A stretch of DNA of 54,440 nt from Allobosea sp. CS1GBMeth4 (GCF_900185715.1 NZ_FYAS01000020.1:1-54440), one strand, 5' to 3'; positions 34,604 through 45,709 are shown, counted from the first letter of the stretch. Notes: a model not told the origin generated them from the sequence alone. Program-made: numbers and translations.

Positions 34604-35293
34604 TCAGCCCAGCGGCACCACCATTCCGTCGCGGATCGTCACCTGCCGGTCCATGCGCGCGGCGAGATCGAGATTGTGGGTCGCGATCAGCGCCGCCAGG
34701 CCGGAGGCGCGCGACAGCGCCACCAGCGTGTTGAAGACGTGCAGGGAGGTGTGCGGGTCGAGATTGCCCGTCGGCTCGTCGGCGAGGAGCACGCGCGGCG
34801 CATTCGCGACGGCCCGGCCGATGGCGACGCGCTGCTGCTCGCCACCGGACAATTCGCCCGGCAGATGGTCGAGCCGCTCGCCGAGGCCAAGGAAGCTGAG
34901 CAGCTCGGTCGCGCGCGATTCCGCCTCGCTCTTGCCGAGACCGCGAATGCGCTGCGGCAGGACGACGTTCTCCAGAGCGGTGAACTCCGGCAGGAGATGG
35001 TGGAACTGGTAGACGAAGCCGATCTCGGTGCGGCGCAGCCGGGTGCGGCCCTTGTCGTCGAGCTGCGAGGTCGGCACGCCGCCGACGAAGACTTCGCCGC
35101 CATCGGGGCTCTCGAGCAGGCCGGCGACGTGCAGCAGGGTCGACTTGCCGGTGCCGCTCGGCGCGACCAGCGCCACGAGCTCGCCCGGCCAGATCGCGAA
35201 ATCGGCCTTGCGCAGCACTTCGAGCGGGCCGTCCGTCTGCGGGTAGTAGCGCTCGATCTGGGAGAGGAAGAGCGCCGGGGTCTCGGTTGCCAT
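34604..35293 (-). CDS. lolD: Lipoprotein-releasing ABC transporter ATPase LolD
   Basis: 229 residues. Walker A (APSGTGKST), the signature [14 protein letters not shown], Walker B ([12 protein letters not shown]) and the H-loop (ATHN) are present. The MacB/LolD-type pattern and the permease gene just upstream identify LolD, which powers extraction of outer-membrane lipoproteins from the inner membrane. The ATG is 10 bases after the permease stop. It converges with tagH, 9 bases between stops. Confidence 0.93.
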   Translation of the reverse strand: MATETPALFLSQIERYYPQTDGPLEVLRKADFAIWPGELVALVAPSGTGKSTLLHVAGLLESPDGGEVFVGGVPTSQLDDKGRTRLRRTEIGFVYQFHHLLPEFTALENVVLPQRIRGLGKSEAESRATELLSFLGLGERLDHLPGELSGGEQQRVAIGRAVANAPRVLLADEPTGNLDPHTSLHVFNTLVALSRASGLAALIATHNLDLAARMDRQVTIRDGMVVPLG

Positions 35294-35303
35294 GATCGCG
35301 CCC

Positions 35304-36602
35304 TCAGCCCATCCGCAGCGCCTGGACGGGGTCGAGACGCGCCGCCTTCCAGGCCGGGTAGAGCGTCGCCAGCAGCGACAGGACGAGGGTCATCACCACG
35401 ACCGCGGCCACTTCGCGCCAGTCGATGACGGAGGGGATGTCGCTGAGGAAGCGCACGGTGGGGTCCCAGGGATTGACGCCCAGCAGGCTGCTCAGCCCCT
35501 TGTTGATGGTCTGGATGTTCTTGGCGAAGACGATGCCGAGGACGAAGCCGGCGAAGGTGCCGAGCACGCCGATCGCCGCGCCGGTGATCAGGAAGACCCG
35601 CAGCACCGTGCCGCGCGAGGCGCCCATGGTGCGCATGATCGCGATGTCCGCGGTCTTGTCCTTCACCAGCATGATCAGGCCGGAGACGATGTTCAGGGTC
35701 GCGACCAGCACGATCAGGGTCAGGATGATGAACATCACATTGCGCTCGACCTCGAGCGCGTTGAAGAAGGTGCGGTTGCGCTGGCGCCAGTCCGACAGCA
35801 CCAGGGGCCGCGGCGGGTCGGCCTCGATGCGGTCGCGCACAGCCTGGGTCTGGTCGGGATTGTCGATGAAGACCTCGATGACGTTCACGTCGCCATCGCG
35901 GTTGAAATAGGCCTGGGCCTCGGCGAGCGGCATGAAGACGAAGGAGGCGTCGAACTCCGACATGCCGATCTCGAAGATCGCCGTGACCGGGTAGGCCTTG
36001 ATCCGCGGAGCCGTGCCGAAGGGCGTCGAGGCGCCGCGCGGGGTGACGATGGTGATGGTGTCGCCGGTCTGCAGGCCGAGCGATGCGGCGAGACGCCGGC
36101 CGATGGCGACGCCGCCGCTCGAGGCGAAGCCGTCGAGCGTGCCCTGGCGGACATTGCGGGCGATGAAGGGGATCGACTTGATGTCGTCTTCCGAGACGCC
36201 GCGCACCAGCACGCCGCTGTTGCCGACCTGCGAGGAGGCGAGCGCCTGCCCTTCGACCAGCGGAATCGCGAGCTTGATGCCCTGGACCTGGCGCAGCCTG
36301 GCCGCGACCTGCTCGTAATCGTCGAGCGGGCGGTCGATCGGGGTCGCGAAGATGTGGCCATTGACGCCGACGATCTTCTCCAGCAGCTCCTTCCTGAAGC
36401 CGTTCATCACCGACATCACGATGATCAGCGTCGCGACGCCGAGCAGGATGCCGAGGAAGGAGAAGCCGGCGATGACCGAGACGAAGCCCTCGCGCCGGCG
36501 CGTGCGCAGATAGCGGCGGGCGAGCAGCCATTCGAAGCCGGCGAACGGCTTCGTGCCGGTGGGCACGCTGTCCGCGGCCGGAGCCTCGGCGACGGCGCTC
36601 AT
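35304..36602 (-). CDS. lolE: Lipoprotein-releasing ABC transporter permease LolC/LolE
   Basis: 432 residues. [30 protein letters not shown] is the typical start of LolC/LolE, with one N-terminal membrane helix, a large periplasmic domain, then three C-terminal helices ([25 protein letters not shown] marks the first). As in most alphaproteobacteria only one permease is present, so the complex is probably a homodimer with two LolD (LolF-like arrangement). It lies 16 bases downstream of proS. Confidence 0.92.
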   Translation of the reverse strand: MSAVAEAPAADSVPTGTKPFAGFEWLLARRYLRTRRREGFVSVIAGFSFLGILLGVATLIIVMSVMNGFRKELLEKIVGVNGHIFATPIDRPLDDYEQVAARLRQVQGIKLAIPLVEGQALASSQVGNSGVLVRGVSEDDIKSIPFIARNVRQGTLDGFASSGGVAIGRRLAASLGLQTGDTITIVTPRGASTPFGTAPRIKAYPVTAIFEIGMSEFDASFVFMPLAEAQAYFNRDGDVNVIEVFIDNPDQTQAVRDRIEADPPRPLVLSDWRQRNRTFFNALEVERNVMFIILTLIVLVATLNIVSGLIMLVKDKTADIAIMRTMGASRGTVLRVFLITGAAIGVLGTFAGFVLGIVFAKNIQTINKGLSSLLGVNPWDPTVRFLSDIPSVIDWREVAAVVVMTLVLSLLATLYPAWKAARLDPVQALRMG

Positions 36603-36618
36603 GACCGCCCTCCTCCGC

Positions 36619-37950
36619 TCACGCCGTCTTCCCCGGGAAGCGCGCCAGCGCCGCCTCGGGCGACACCAGCTCGCGCTCGCCTCCGGCGCGGCGCTTGAGC
36701 TCGACCTTGCCCTCGGCCAGCCCTTTCGGACCGACGATGATCTGCCAGGGAATGCCGATCAGGTCGGCGGTGGCGAACTTGCCGCCCGGCCGCTCGTCGC
36801 GGTCGTCATAGAGCATGTCGTAGCCCTTGGCGGCGAGCCCCCTGTAGAGCTGCTCGCAGGCGCCGTCGCTGGCGGCATCGCCGACCTTGAGGTTGAGCAC
36901 CGCGATATCGAAGGGAGCGATCTCGTCCGGCCAGACGATGCCGCCATCGTCATGGCCGGCCTCGATCAGCGCGGCGACAAGGCGGCTCGGGCCGATGCCG
37001 TAGGAGCCGCCGTGCAACGGCACCTGCTGGCCGTCCGGGCCGGTGACGGTCGCGCCCATCGGGTCGGAATACTTGGTGCCGAAATAGAAGATGTGGCCGA
37101 CCTCGATGCCGCGGGCCGAGACGCGCTTGTCCTCGGGTATCGCCTCGAAGGCGGCCTTGTCGTGCATTTCCTCGGTGGCGGCGTAGAGGCTCGTCCACTT
37201 GTCGAAGATGCCCTGCAAGCCGGACACACTATCGAAATCGGTGTCCGCGGCCGGCGTGTCGAAGGCCAGGTAGTCGCTGTGGCAGAAGACCTCGCTCTCG
37301 CCGGTTGACGCGAGCACGATGAATTCGTGGCTGAGGTCGCCGCCGATGGGCCCGGTGTCTGCGCGCATCGGGATCGCCTTCAGGCCGAGCCGGGCGAAGG
37401 TGCGCAGATAGGCGGTGAACATGCGGTTATAGGCATGGCGGGCGCCGGCCTGGTCGAGATCGAAGGAATAGGCGTCCTTCATCAGGAACTCGCGGCCCCG
37501 CATCACGCCGAAGCGCGGGCGGACCTCGTCCCGGAACTTCCACTGGATATGGTAGAGGCTGAGCGGCAGGTCCTTGTAGGACTTGACGTAGGAGCGGACG
37601 ATTTCGGTGACCATCTCCTCATTGGTCGGCCCGTAGAGCATCTCGCGGTCGTGCCGGTCGCGGATGCGCAGCATCTCCTTGCCATAGGCGTCGTAGCGCC
37701 CGCTCTCGCGCCAGAGATCGGCCGACTGGATCGTCGGCATCAGGATCTCGATGGCGCCCGAGCGATTCTGTTCCTCGCGCACCACCGCGCTGATCTTGTT
37801 CAGGACCCGCAGGCCCAGCGGCAGCCAGGAGTAGATGCCGGCGGCCTGCTGGCGGATCATGCCGGCGCGCAGCATCAGCCGGTGCGAGACGATCTCCGCT
37901 TCCTTGGGCGTATCGCGCAGGATCGGCAGGAAATAGCGGGACAGGCGCAT
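36619..37950 (-). CDS. proS: Prolyl-tRNA synthetase, short alphaproteobacterial form
   Basis: 443 residues, lacking the editing insertion of the E. coli enzyme (about 570 residues), as usual for alphaproteobacteria. Class II motifs are visible: [64 protein letters not shown] and [17 protein letters not shown]. The C-terminal anticodon domain begins with [13 protein letters not shown]. It is followed by the lol genes in the same direction, a neighbourhood conserved in Rhizobiales. Confidence 0.96.
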   Translation of the reverse strand: MRLSRYFLPILRDTPKEAEIVSHRLMLRAGMIRQQAAGIYSWLPLGLRVLNKISAVVREEQNRSGAIEILMPTIQSADLWRESGRYDAYGKEMLRIRDRHDREMLYGPTNEEMVTEIVRSYVKSYKDLPLSLYHIQWKFRDEVRPRFGVMRGREFLMKDAYSFDLDQAGARHAYNRMFTAYLRTFARLGLKAIPMRADTGPIGGDLSHEFIVLASTGESEVFCHSDYLAFDTPAADTDFDSVSGLQGIFDKWTSLYAATEEMHDKAAFEAIPEDKRVSARGIEVGHIFYFGTKYSDPMGATVTGPDGQQVPLHGGSYGIGPSRLVAALIEAGHDDGGIVWPDEIAPFDIAVLNLKVGDAASDGACEQLYRGLAAKGYDMLYDDRDERPGGKFATADLIGIPWQIIVGPKGLAEGKVELKRRAGGERELVSPEAALARFPGKTA

Positions 37951-38018
37951 CGGAACACTCGTCGAAGGCGATGCGCCGGGCGCGCACCGAGTCAGGTCAG
38001 TCCAGAGACACCATCGCC

Positions 38019-38035
38019 GTTTGCAAATTGCAAAC
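38019..38035. promoter_or_regulatory. Perfect 17-bp palindrome upstream of proS
   Basis: GTTTGCAAATTGCAAAC has perfect 8-base arms around one central base, in the 138-base gap between coaD and proS and 69 bases before the proS start. The half-site TTTGCAA resembles sites of RamB/PccR/ScfR-type regulators. Nothing nearby encodes such a regulator. An operator is the likely explanation. Confidence 0.4.
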
Positions 38036-38088
38036 GCTAATGCACATCGCCGCGAGGCAAATGCACACAGGATGAGGCGGACGGGCGT

Positions 38089-38589
38089 TCAGCGGTTGCC
38101 GAACCTGGCCTTCAGCCTCTCGCTGACAATGGGCGGAACGAAGGCGGAGACGTCGCCGCCCATGGCCGCGATCTGGCGCACGAGCGTCGCGGTGATGTGC
38201 CGGGCCTGCGGCGTCGAGGGCAGCAGCACCGTCTGCAGGCCGGGCGCCATGGTGTGGTTCATCCCGGCGAGCTGCATTTCGAGATCGAGGTCGGTGCCGT
38301 CGCGCAGGCCGCGCACCAGGATGGTCGCGCCGGCCCGTTTCGCGGCGTCGATCGTCAGGTCGGCGAAGGTGACGACCTCGAGCTCGGTCGCGAATTCCTG
38401 CGCGACCGGGCCGGCGATGGCGCGCAGCAGCTCGGCCCGCTCCTCGGCCGAGAAGATCGGCGTCTTGCCCGGATGCACGCCGATGGCGAGGACCAGCCTG
38501 TCGACCAGCCGGCACGCCGCCTCGATCATGTCGAGATGGCCGTTGGTGACGGGGTCGAACGACCCGGCGTAGAAGGCGGTGTGGCTCAT
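38089..38589 (-). CDS. coaD: Phosphopantetheine adenylyltransferase
   Basis: 166 residues. [21 protein letters not shown] holds the nucleotidyltransferase (T/H)xGH motif, here [24 protein letters not shown] and the C-terminal [22 protein letters not shown] region (LPSTPQARH) are diagnostic of CoaD. It makes dephospho-CoA from phosphopantetheine and ATP. I chose the ATG at 38589 directly before [11 protein letters not shown]; an earlier in-frame start at 38625 adds 12 unrelated residues. Confidence 0.95.
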   Translation of the reverse strand: MSHTAFYAGSFDPVTNGHLDMIEAACRLVDRLVLAIGVHPGKTPIFSAEERAELLRAIAGPVAQEFATELEVVTFADLTIDAAKRAGATILVRGLRDGTDLDLEMQLAGMNHTMAPGLQTVLLPSTPQARHITATLVRQIAAMGGDVSAFVPPIVSERLKARFGNR

Positions 38590-38629
38590 GGCCTGAGCGT
38601 TAGCCAACACCGGCCCGGTCGACAAGCGC

Positions 38630-40768
38630 TCAGGCGACGCGCAGTTCCGCGATGACGTGGTCGACGCGCGCGTTCAAGGTCTGCGCCAGCCCGGTCAACT
38701 CGCCCGCAGCCCTGAGCACGGCGTCCGACGCGCCGGCGGTGTCGCGGGAGGCGAGCGCGACCTGCCCCGTGGCCTGGCCGATCTGCACGATGTCCCGGGT
38801 CGCGGCGACGACTTCCGCGGCGATGGCATGGGCCGCCTCGTGCTGGCGCCGCATGGTCAGGCTGGTGCGGCCCGTCGCCTCGTTCAGCGCCTCGATCAGG
38901 GCACGGATGCCGGCGATGCCCTCGACGGTCGCTGCCGTGGCCCGGTTCATCGCCTCGATCTGGCGTGCGATGTCCTGCGTCGCGCTGGCGGTCTGGGTCG
39001 CGAGCGACTTCACCTCGCCGGCGACGACGGCGAAGCCCCGGCCCGCATCGCCGGCGCGCGCGGCCTCGATCGTGGCGTTGAGCGCGAGCAGGTTGGTCTG
39101 CCCCGCGATGGCGGAGATCAGCCCGACCACCTCCGAGACGCGAGCGGCGCCGTCGGACAGGCCGTCGACGATCCGGCTGACGGAATCCGCATGCGCGCGC
39201 GCCTGGCCCGCGGTCGCATCGGAGGAGCGCACTTCGGCGGCGAGGGCGTCGGCGGCCCCCAGCAGGTCCTGCGCCGCTCCCTCGATCGAACGGACGCAGC
39301 GGATTGCGTTGCCGGTGGCGTTGTCGGTCTCCGCGGCGCCGGCCTGGGTCTCGCGCGCGCCCGCCGCGAGCTGGTGCGCCGTCCGCCCCAATGTTTCCGC
39401 CGAGACCGAGACCGAGGCGGAGATGGTGCGGACCGAATCCTCGAGCTCTCCGGCCAATTCGTCGAGCAGCGTCCGGCGCTGCTGCTCGACCTCGGCCCGG
39501 CGTGTCTCCTGCTCGGCCTCGCGGCGCCGTGCCTCGTCGCGCAGGGTTTCGCGGATCAGCTCGACCGATTTCGCGATGCCGCCGATCTCGTCGCGACGCC
39601 GGGCTCCGGGAATCTCCTCCTCCGTCCGCCCGGCGGCGACGCCCGCGAGCCGGTCGGAGAGCCGCGCGATCGGGCGCGCCACGGACCAGCCGAGCAGGAT
39701 CGCGATGCCGGACAGCGGCAGCAGCACCAGAAGACCCGCGGAGAGGACGGCGGCTCGGATCTTGCCGACCACGGCGAAGGCGCTCGCTTCCGGCGCGGTC
39801 AGCCAGAGAAGCCAGCGCCAGTCGCCGATCGCGACCTCCTGGCCGCTCGCCACCAGCGGCCGGCCATCATGGCTGATCATCGGAATGAGCGACGCGTCCG
39901 GCCGCCCCGCCAGCCGGTCGCGGTCGAGGGTTTCGCGCGGGGAGGCGCCATCGCGACGGGCCGCCGGATTGGAGCGCATGAAGCCGTCGAAGCCGATGAC
40001 GAAGACCCGCTCGGCACCCGAGCCGAGCGGGCTGGACCCGAGCACATGGTCGATCAGGCGCGTGTCGACGGCGATGACGATCGTGCCGGCCTGCCCGTCC
40101 GCGCCCGCCTCGGCGCCATAGAAGGGAGCGGCCAGGAAGGCGCGCGGATCGCCGCCGGCCGGGGCATAGGGCGCGAAGTCGAGCACGATCTGCTCACCGG
40201 CGGCCTTGCCCCGCGCCAGCGCGACGGCTCTGGCGAGGCCGGTGCCGGCGAGATCCTCCTCGCTCAGCAGGCGGCCGAACTCCGACCCCTTGGTGACGCT
40301 GTAGACCACACGGCCCTTGCGCGAGACGAGATAGATGTCGGCGTAGCCGAACTGCTTCAGCGCCGCCGCATAGGTCTCGTGGATCGGCACATGCCGCCAG
40401 GAATAGCCATGCTGATGCTCGCGGCCGGTGCGGGCGATGCGTTCGGCCAGGGAAAGCGAGCCGTCGCCCTGATAATGGCCGAGGATGCTCCGGTAATCGT
40501 GCGGGCCGAGCTCCATCCACTTGCCGATCTCGTCGAGCGCCGAGACCGTGAAGGCGCTGCGGGCCTGGACCGCGAGCTCCGCGCGGAGCTGCGACCAGCG
40601 CAGCTCGATGGCGCGGGCATGGCTCCCGGCCAGAGCCTGCATGCGCTCGCGCACCGCGCCCTGCGCCCAGCTCGCCACGGAGAGATAGGCCGAGGCCCCG
40701 ACGGCCAGGGCCGCCAGCAAGGCCAAGGCCAGCATCGCGACCGGAAGCCTGATCCTGAGGCTGAACAC
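38630..40768 (-). CDS. Methyl-accepting chemotaxis protein with periplasmic dCache-type sensor
   Basis: 712 residues from a GTG start with GGGGA upstream. One membrane helix (about 8-30), a periplasmic domain of about 300 residues with Cache-like strands ([39 protein letters not shown]), a second helix (about 335-357), a HAMP region with a coiled coil, and a signalling domain whose hairpin tip is [35 protein letters not shown]. The dCache fold suggests a small organic ligand such as an amino acid or carboxylate. It ends in VIAELRVA, with no CheR-docking pentapeptide, unlike the receptor at the start of the window. No other chemotaxis gene is nearby. Confidence 0.93.
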   Translation of the reverse strand: MFSLRIRLPVAMLALALLAALAVGASAYLSVASWAQGAVRERMQALAGSHARAIELRWSQLRAELAVQARSAFTVSALDEIGKWMELGPHDYRSILGHYQGDGSLSLAERIARTGREHQHGYSWRHVPIHETYAAALKQFGYADIYLVSRKGRVVYSVTKGSEFGRLLSEEDLAGTGLARAVALARGKAAGEQIVLDFAPYAPAGGDPRAFLAAPFYGAEAGADGQAGTIVIAVDTRLIDHVLGSSPLGSGAERVFVIGFDGFMRSNPAARRDGASPRETLDRDRLAGRPDASLIPMISHDGRPLVASGQEVAIGDWRWLLWLTAPEASAFAVVGKIRAAVLSAGLLVLLPLSGIAILLGWSVARPIARLSDRLAGVAAGRTEEEIPGARRRDEIGGIAKSVELIRETLRDEARRREAEQETRRAEVEQQRRTLLDELAGELEDSVRTISASVSVSAETLGRTAHQLAAGARETQAGAAETDNATGNAIRCVRSIEGAAQDLLGAADALAAEVRSSDATAGQARAHADSVSRIVDGLSDGAARVSEVVGLISAIAGQTNLLALNATIEAARAGDAGRGFAVVAGEVKSLATQTASATQDIARQIEAMNRATAATVEGIAGIRALIEALNEATGRTSLTMRRQHEAAHAIAAEVVAATRDIVQIGQATGQVALASRDTAGASDAVLRAAGELTGLAQTLNARVDHVIAELRVA

Positions 40769-40860
40769 GAATCAGGTCCCCGCCGACGTCGACTGCGCCA
40801 GCGCAGATCAACATGAACGCGGTTAAGGTTGCCTGAAACGCATGATGGGCCTCGATCGCC

Positions 40861-40992
40861 TCACAAGGCGCCGGGCAGCGGCACGAAGGCAGCGAGCGCG
40901 GCGGCGCTGCCGAGGACCAGAGCAAGCAGCGCGACGAAGACGGCTGCGAACGATACCCGGCGCGAGGGCCGGACCGGAAAGCCGAAGCGCAT
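40861..40992 (-). CDS. Possible 43-residue single-pass membrane protein
   Basis: A short frame from the ATG at 40992 to a TGA at 40861. It encodes a basic N-terminus (RFGFPVRPSRR) and one hydrophobic helix of about 28 residues ending in FVPLPGAL. AAGGA lies 6 bases before the ATG, a credible ribosome binding site. It stands in the gap between the chemoreceptor and the ABC-F gene, in the receptor's direction. No homologue is known to me. Confidence 0.35.
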   Translation of the reverse strand: MRFGFPVRPSRRVSFAAVFVALLALVLGSAAALAAFVPLPGAL

Positions 40993-41178
40993 GATGATCC
41001 TTGCGAATCAGGACGTTGCCCCATGAGCGTCGTGCCGCGACCGCCCGGCCGAGCCGTGGCGGAAACATGGCGAAGCCATGGCAACCCTCCAGGCCGACAC
41101 GATCCGGCGAGGGCGCAGGACGAATTCTGCCGCCGCCCGATTCCAGCCGGGACGAAAGCGCGCTAAACCGCCCTCGCC

Positions 41179-43044
41179 ATGCTGACCCTCAACGACATCA
41201 CCTATCGCCTCGGCGAGCGCCTGCTGCTGGACAAGGCCAGCGCCTTCCTGCCGACGGGCTCGCGCGTCGGCCTCGTCGGGCGCAACGGCACCGGCAAGAC
41301 GACGCTGTTCCGGATCATCACCGGCGAGCTCTCGCCGGAAGGCGGCAGCGTCGCCCTGCCGCGAGGCATGCGCATCGGCGGCGTGGCGCAGGAAGCGCCC
41401 GGCGGGCCGGAGACGCTGATCGAGGTCGTGCTGGCGGCCGACACCGAGCGCGCGGCGCTGATGAGGGAAGCCGAGACGGCGACCGATCCGATGCGCATCG
41501 CCGAGATCGAGACCCGTCTCGCCGACATCGGTGCTCATTCCGCGCCGGCCCGCGCCGCCACCGTGCTGCACGGGCTCGGCTTCGATGCCCAGGCGCAGCA
41601 GCGGCCCTGTTCCGACTTCTCCGGCGGCTGGCGCATGCGCGTCGCGCTCGCGGCGGTGCTGTTCTCCGAGCCGGACCTCCTGCTGCTCGACGAGCCGACC
41701 AACTATCTGGACCTCGAAGGCACGCTCTGGCTCTACGATTATCTCGAGCGCTATCCCCACACGGTGCTGGTCGTCAGCCACGACCGCGAGCTGCTCGACA
41801 GCTGCGTCGACCACATCCTGCATCTCGACCAGGGCAAGCTGACGATCTATCGCGGCGGCTACAGCGATTTCGAGCGGCTCCGGGCCGAGAAGCAGGCCCA
41901 TCTCGCCAAGGCGCGCGAGAAGCAGGAGGCCGAGCGCAAGCACCTGCAATCCTTCGTCGACCGCTTCAGGGCCAAGGCGACCAAGGCGCGGCAGGCGCAA
42001 TCGCGCGTCAAGCGGCTGGAGAAGATGCAGGAGATCGCGGTCATCGAGGATCGCGACGTGCTGCCGTTCAATTTCCCCGCGCCGGAACGGCCGCTCTCGC
42101 CGCCGATGATCGTGCTGGAGAACGCCAGCGCCGGCTATGGCGAGCGCAAGGTGCTGCAGCGCCTCAACCTGACCCTGGCGCCCGACGACCGCATCGCCCT
42201 GCTCGGGGCCAACGGCAACGGCAAGTCGACCTTCTGCAAGCTGATCGGCGGGCGCCTCGCGCCGCTCTCGGGCGAGATGCGGCGTTCCTCCAAGCTGGAG
42301 ACCGCCTATTTCGCCCAGCACCAGCTCGACGAGCTGCGGATGGAGGACACGCCGGTCGGCCATATCCGCGAGCTGATGCCGGATGCGCCGGAGGCACGCG
42401 TGCGGGCCCGCACCGCGCAGATCGGCTTCCCCGCCAACAAGGCCGACACGCCGGTGAAGAACCTCTCCGGCGGCGAGAAGGCGCGGCTGATGCTCGGCAT
42501 CGCCACCTTCGGCGGGCCCCATCTGCTGATCCTCGACGAGCCGACCAACCATCTCGACATCGACAGCCGCACCGCGCTCGTCAAGGCGATCAACGACTAT
42601 CCCGGCGCCGTCATCCTGGTCAGCCACGATCGCTTCCTGATCGAGGCCTGCGCCGACCGGCTCTGGCTGGTCGGGGACGGCACGGTGAAGAGCTTCGACG
42701 GCGACATGGACGAGTACCGCGACTTCGTGCTCGGCCGCGACAAGCCGGCCCAGCGCGGCAAGGCGGAGGCCGACGCCGCCAGCAAGGCCGACGAGCGCAA
42801 GGGCGCGGCGGCGAAGCGCCAGGCGCTGGGGCCGCTCCGGCAGAAGCTCAACCTCGCCGAGGCGCGCATCGCCAAGCTGACCGGGCTGATCGAGAAGGTC
42901 GACGCGGCGCTGGCCAACGGCGCCTTCGCGCGCGAGCCGGAGAAGGCCCTGCAGCTCTCGCGCCAGCGCGGCGAGCTGAGCGAGGCGCTGGCGGCGGCCG
43001 AGGAGGACTGGCTGATGCTGAGCGAGGAACTGGAGAGCGCGTGA
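41179..43044 (+). CDS. ABC-F family ATPase (YheS/Uup-like)
   Basis: 621 residues with two ABC domains and no membrane segment. The first has GRNGTGKTT, signature FSGGWRMRVALA and LLLDEPTNYLD; the second has GANGNGKST, LSGGEKARLML and LILDEPTNHLD. Between them lies the P-site tRNA-interaction linker (KHLQSFVDRFRAKATKARQ). The C-terminus (about 530-621) is a charged coiled coil. ABC-F proteins act at the ribosome to relieve stalling or give antibiotic resistance; the subfamily here looks like the housekeeping YheS/Uup type. The start at 41179 has no clear Shine-Dalgarno sequence. Confidence 0.92.
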   Translation: MLTLNDITYRLGERLLLDKASAFLPTGSRVGLVGRNGTGKTTLFRIITGELSPEGGSVALPRGMRIGGVAQEAPGGPETLIEVVLAADTERAALMREAETATDPMRIAEIETRLADIGAHSAPARAATVLHGLGFDAQAQQRPCSDFSGGWRMRVALAAVLFSEPDLLLLDEPTNYLDLEGTLWLYDYLERYPHTVLVVSHDRELLDSCVDHILHLDQGKLTIYRGGYSDFERLRAEKQAHLAKAREKQEAERKHLQSFVDRFRAKATKARQAQSRVKRLEKMQEIAVIEDRDVLPFNFPAPERPLSPPMIVLENASAGYGERKVLQRLNLTLAPDDRIALLGANGNGKSTFCKLIGGRLAPLSGEMRRSSKLETAYFAQHQLDELRMEDTPVGHIRELMPDAPEARVRARTAQIGFPANKADTPVKNLSGGEKARLMLGIATFGGPHLLILDEPTNHLDIDSRTALVKAINDYPGAVILVSHDRFLIEACADRLWLVGDGTVKSFDGDMDEYRDFVLGRDKPAQRGKAEADAASKADERKGAAAKRQALGPLRQKLNLAEARIAKLTGLIEKVDAALANGAFAREPEKALQLSRQRGELSEALAAAEEDWLMLSEELESA

Positions 43045-43068
43045 GCGGCCGGCACCTTCCGAAGGCGG

Positions 43069-43479
43069 TCAGCCCTGCTGCTCGCCCTGCCCCGGCTTCA
43101 CGATCCGGCTCAGGCGGTTGTCGGTGAACAGGTAGAGCTCGCGGCCGCCCGGCTCGGCATAGAGCACCTGCACCTCGCGCTGGCCCTTGCCGCTCTCGCC
43201 GATCAGCACGTCGGTGGGCCGCTTGTTCTTCAGCCGGACGAGCTCACATTCGGTGATGCCGACGGCGATCTCCTTCGGCAGCGGCCGGGTCGACGGATCG
43301 AGCGAGACGTCGGCGCTGCATTCGCCCTCCGGGGTCAACATCGCCTCCTGCGTCGAGATTCGGGCCGAGGCGCTGCTGGTGCGGGTGCCACGCTCGTTCG
43401 ACACGAAGGAGAATCCGCCCATGTCGACGGAACAGCCGGCGAGCGCGGCCGCCAGAGCCAGGGCAACAGGAACTTTCAC
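43069..43479 (-). CDS. Small lipoprotein of unknown function
   Basis: 136 residues. The N-terminus KVPVALALAAALAGC is a lipoprotein signal peptide with lipobox LAGC (Cys16). The mature protein has two further Cys (GECSADV and TECELVRL) that could pair, and a C-terminal stretch REVQVLYAEPGGRELYLFTDNRLSRIV. I recognise no domain. Its ATG overlaps the holC stop by four bases (ATGA), so it is probably expressed with pepA and holC. It converges with the ABC-F gene. Confidence 0.75.
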   Translation of the reverse strand: MKVPVALALAAALAGCSVDMGGFSFVSNERGTRTSSASARISTQEAMLTPEGECSADVSLDPSTRPLPKEIAVGITECELVRLKNKRPTDVLIGESGKGQREVQVLYAEPGGRELYLFTDNRLSRIVKPGQGEQQG

Positions 43480-43928
43480 GCCTTCTTCTCCCAGCGGCCA
43501 GTCTCGTCCTGCTGCCAGTAGGTGGCGGCGATGCCGAGCGTCCGCAGCTTTTTCCAGTCTTCACGCGCCGAGGCGAGCGCATCGGGGTCGTCGCCGTCGA
43601 ACATCAGGATGACGCGCTCGTACGGCTCCAATGCGTCGGGAATGCGGACGCCGTCAACGCAGAAGCGAACCTGCGCGCCGTTGGGATTGTCCGAGGCGGT
43701 GGTCAGCACGATCGGGTTGGCGGCGGCGTCCGGCTCGGCGGCCGTCGCGTGCGGCAGGAAGGATTCGTCGGCATAGGTCCAGAGCCGGTCGTCGAGCGCG
43801 GCCAGGCGCTCGCGGCTCGACAGTTCCACCACCACCTTCCAGCCGCGAGCCAGCGAGCGCTCGAGCAGCGTCGGCAGGACCTGCTCGAGCGGGCGTGCCT
43901 GCAGATGGTAGAACAAGACCTCGGGCAT
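43476..43928 (-). CDS. holC: DNA polymerase III chi subunit
   Basis: 150 residues. EVLFYHLQARPLEQVLPTLLERSLARGW is the usual HolC start. The SSERLAALDDRLWTY-like segment (SRERLAALDDRLWTYADESFLPH) and the C-terminal REDWKKLRTLGIAATYWQQ match the family. HolC connects the clamp loader to single-strand binding protein. Placement just after pepA is conserved across alphaproteobacteria, and the lipoprotein gene follows with a 4-base overlap. Confidence 0.93.
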   Translation of the reverse strand: MPEVLFYHLQARPLEQVLPTLLERSLARGWKVVVELSSRERLAALDDRLWTYADESFLPHATAAEPDAAANPIVLTTASDNPNGAQVRFCVDGVRIPDALEPYERVILMFDGDDPDALASAREDWKKLRTLGIAATYWQQDETGRWEKKA

Positions 43929-44019
43929 CGCGCTCAGAGCCTCGCCATGGCGTCACCGCCAGGAGCGGCAGGGCGAGCCCTTTCGGACCGCTTCTTTGCG
44001 CTCGCGATGGGCAAGGCGT

Positions 44020-45513
44020 TCACCCTTCGTAGTGATCCGCCACCAGCCGGTCGAGCAGGCGCACGCCCCAGCCCGAACCCCAGGAGCGATTGGTCTCGCT
44101 GTTCGGCGAGCCCATGCCGGTGCCGGCGATGTCGAGATGCGCCCAGGGCGTATCGTTGACATGACGCTGCAGGAACTGCGCCGCCGTGATCGAGCCGCCA
44201 TGCCGTCCGGCCGAGTTCTTCATGTCGGCGAACTTCGAATCGATCATCTTGTCGTAGGCGGGCGAGAGCGGCATGCGCCAGACCGTCTCGCCGGTCGCCT
44301 TGCCGGCCGCAGCCAGCCGCTCCGCCAACTCGTCGCTGTTGGAGAACAGGCCGGCATTCTCCTGCGCCAGCGCGACCAGGATCGCACCGGTCAGGGTCGC
44401 GAGATTGACCATGAATTTCGGCTTGAAGCGGTCCTGCGTGTACCAGAGCACGTCGGCGAGGACGAGCCGCCCTTCGGCGTCGGTGTTGATGATCTCGATC
44501 GTCTGGCCCGACAGCGAGGTGACGATGTCGCCCGGTCGCTGCGCCTTGCCGTCCGGCATGTTCTCGACCAAGCCGATCACGCCGACGGCGTTGACCTTCG
44601 CCTTGCGCGCCGCCAGCGCCTGCATCAGGCCGGTCACGCAGGCCGCGCCGGCCATGTCGCCCTTCATGTCCTCCATGCCGCCGGCCGGCTTGATCGAGAT
44701 GCCGCCGGTGTCGAAGGTCACGCCCTTGCCGACGAAGGCGATCGGCTTCTCCCCCTTGGCGGCGCCGTTCCAGCGCATCACCACCACGCGGCTCTCGCGA
44801 TGCGAACCCTGGCCGACGCCGAGCAGGGCGCGCATGCCGATCTTCTTCAATTCCTTCTCGTCGAGGATCTCGACCTCGACGCCGAGCTTGCCGAGCTTGC
44901 CGGCGCGCTCGGCGAACTCCTCCGGAAAGAGCACGTTCGGCGGCTCGTTCACGAGATCGCGAGCGAGCTCGACGCCGTCGGCGACCGCCTCGCGGATCTT
45001 CAGGGCCTTCCTGACCGCGGCCGGATGGGCGACGCGCAGCGTCACCGTCCGCGGCTCGGACTGCTCCTTGTCCCGGCTCCTGGTCTTGTAGCGATCGAAG
45101 GCATAGCTCCTGAGCCGCAATCCGAGCCCGATCTCGGCGATCTCGGCGGCGGAGAGCTCTCCTTCCGGCAGAGCCGCGACGATGTCGGCGCTGCGGCCAT
45201 GCCCGAGCCGGCCGGCAATGGCGCCGCCGAGCGCGGCGAAGTCGAGCTTGTCGCGGTCGGCGGCCGGCCCTGTCCCGACCAGAATCAGGCGCTCGTAGCC
45301 GGCATCGTCCGGAGCGATCAGGGTGAGGCCGGAAAGCGCCTTGCCCTTGAAACGCTCGGCCGCGGCGGCGCGGGCGATCAGGGCATGGGCGCCCTCCCCG
45401 ATCCATTCCTCGGCCGCTTTCGGTGGTGCCAGCCGGTCCGAGACGAGGATGACGAGATCCTCCCCGGCAACGGCGTTCAGGGCTTTGACCTCAAGCTTCA
45501 GGCGCTGCGACAT
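44020..45513 (-). CDS. pepA: Leucyl aminopeptidase (M17 family)
   Basis: 497 residues. The M17 signature [15 protein letters not shown] is present, with the metal and substrate segments [35 protein letters not shown] and [15 protein letters not shown]. The N-terminal macro-like domain begins with [12 protein letters not shown]. It is a cytosolic hexameric Zn/Mn aminopeptidase. I chose the ATG at 45513; an open extension to 45585 is Pro-rich and unlike the family. It is divergent from lptF across a 238-base gap. Confidence 0.95.
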   Translation of the reverse strand: MSQRLKLEVKALNAVAGEDLVILVSDRLAPPKAAEEWIGEGAHALIARAAAAERFKGKALSGLTLIAPDDAGYERLILVGTGPAADRDKLDFAALGGAIAGRLGHGRSADIVAALPEGELSAAEIAEIGLGLRLRSYAFDRYKTRSRDKEQSEPRTVTLRVAHPAAVRKALKIREAVADGVELARDLVNEPPNVLFPEEFAERAGKLGKLGVEVEILDEKELKKIGMRALLGVGQGSHRESRVVVMRWNGAAKGEKPIAFVGKGVTFDTGGISIKPAGGMEDMKGDMAGAACVTGLMQALAARKAKVNAVGVIGLVENMPDGKAQRPGDIVTSLSGQTIEIINTDAEGRLVLADVLWYTQDRFKPKFMVNLATLTGAILVALAQENAGLFSNSDELAERLAAAGKATGETVWRMPLSPAYDKMIDSKFADMKNSAGRHGGSITAAQFLQRHVNDTPWAHLDIAGTGMGSPNSETNRSWGSGWGVRLLDRLVADHYEG

Positions 45514-45663
45514 CGACGGCTCACGGGCTGCGGGAAAAGGGCTGGCGGAAGGAGGCGGCCGGGACCGGCCCGGCCAAGGCCACAAACGATTCCCGTTTGC
45601 GCCATGATCGAAGCTATACCATAGGGAGTCGAGGCGAGCCGTCCAAGGGGAGCGCCTGGCCGG

Positions 45664-45709
45664 AGCCGGATCCGATCGGATCGATTCAACCCGATCGGTG
45701 AATCCGGCT
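45664..45709. promoter_or_regulatory. Long hairpin in the lptF leader
   Basis: AGCCGGATCCGATCGG (45664-45679) pairs with CCGATCGG (45691-45698) and ATCCGGCT (45702-45709), leaving an 11-base loop and a 3-base bulge. This gives 16 base pairs, 42 bases before the lptF GTG. No U-tract follows. An RNA structure or operator controlling the LPS-export operon is plausible. The same pepA-lptF gap also holds CAAACG-N5-CGTTTG at 45583-45599. Confidence 0.5.
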
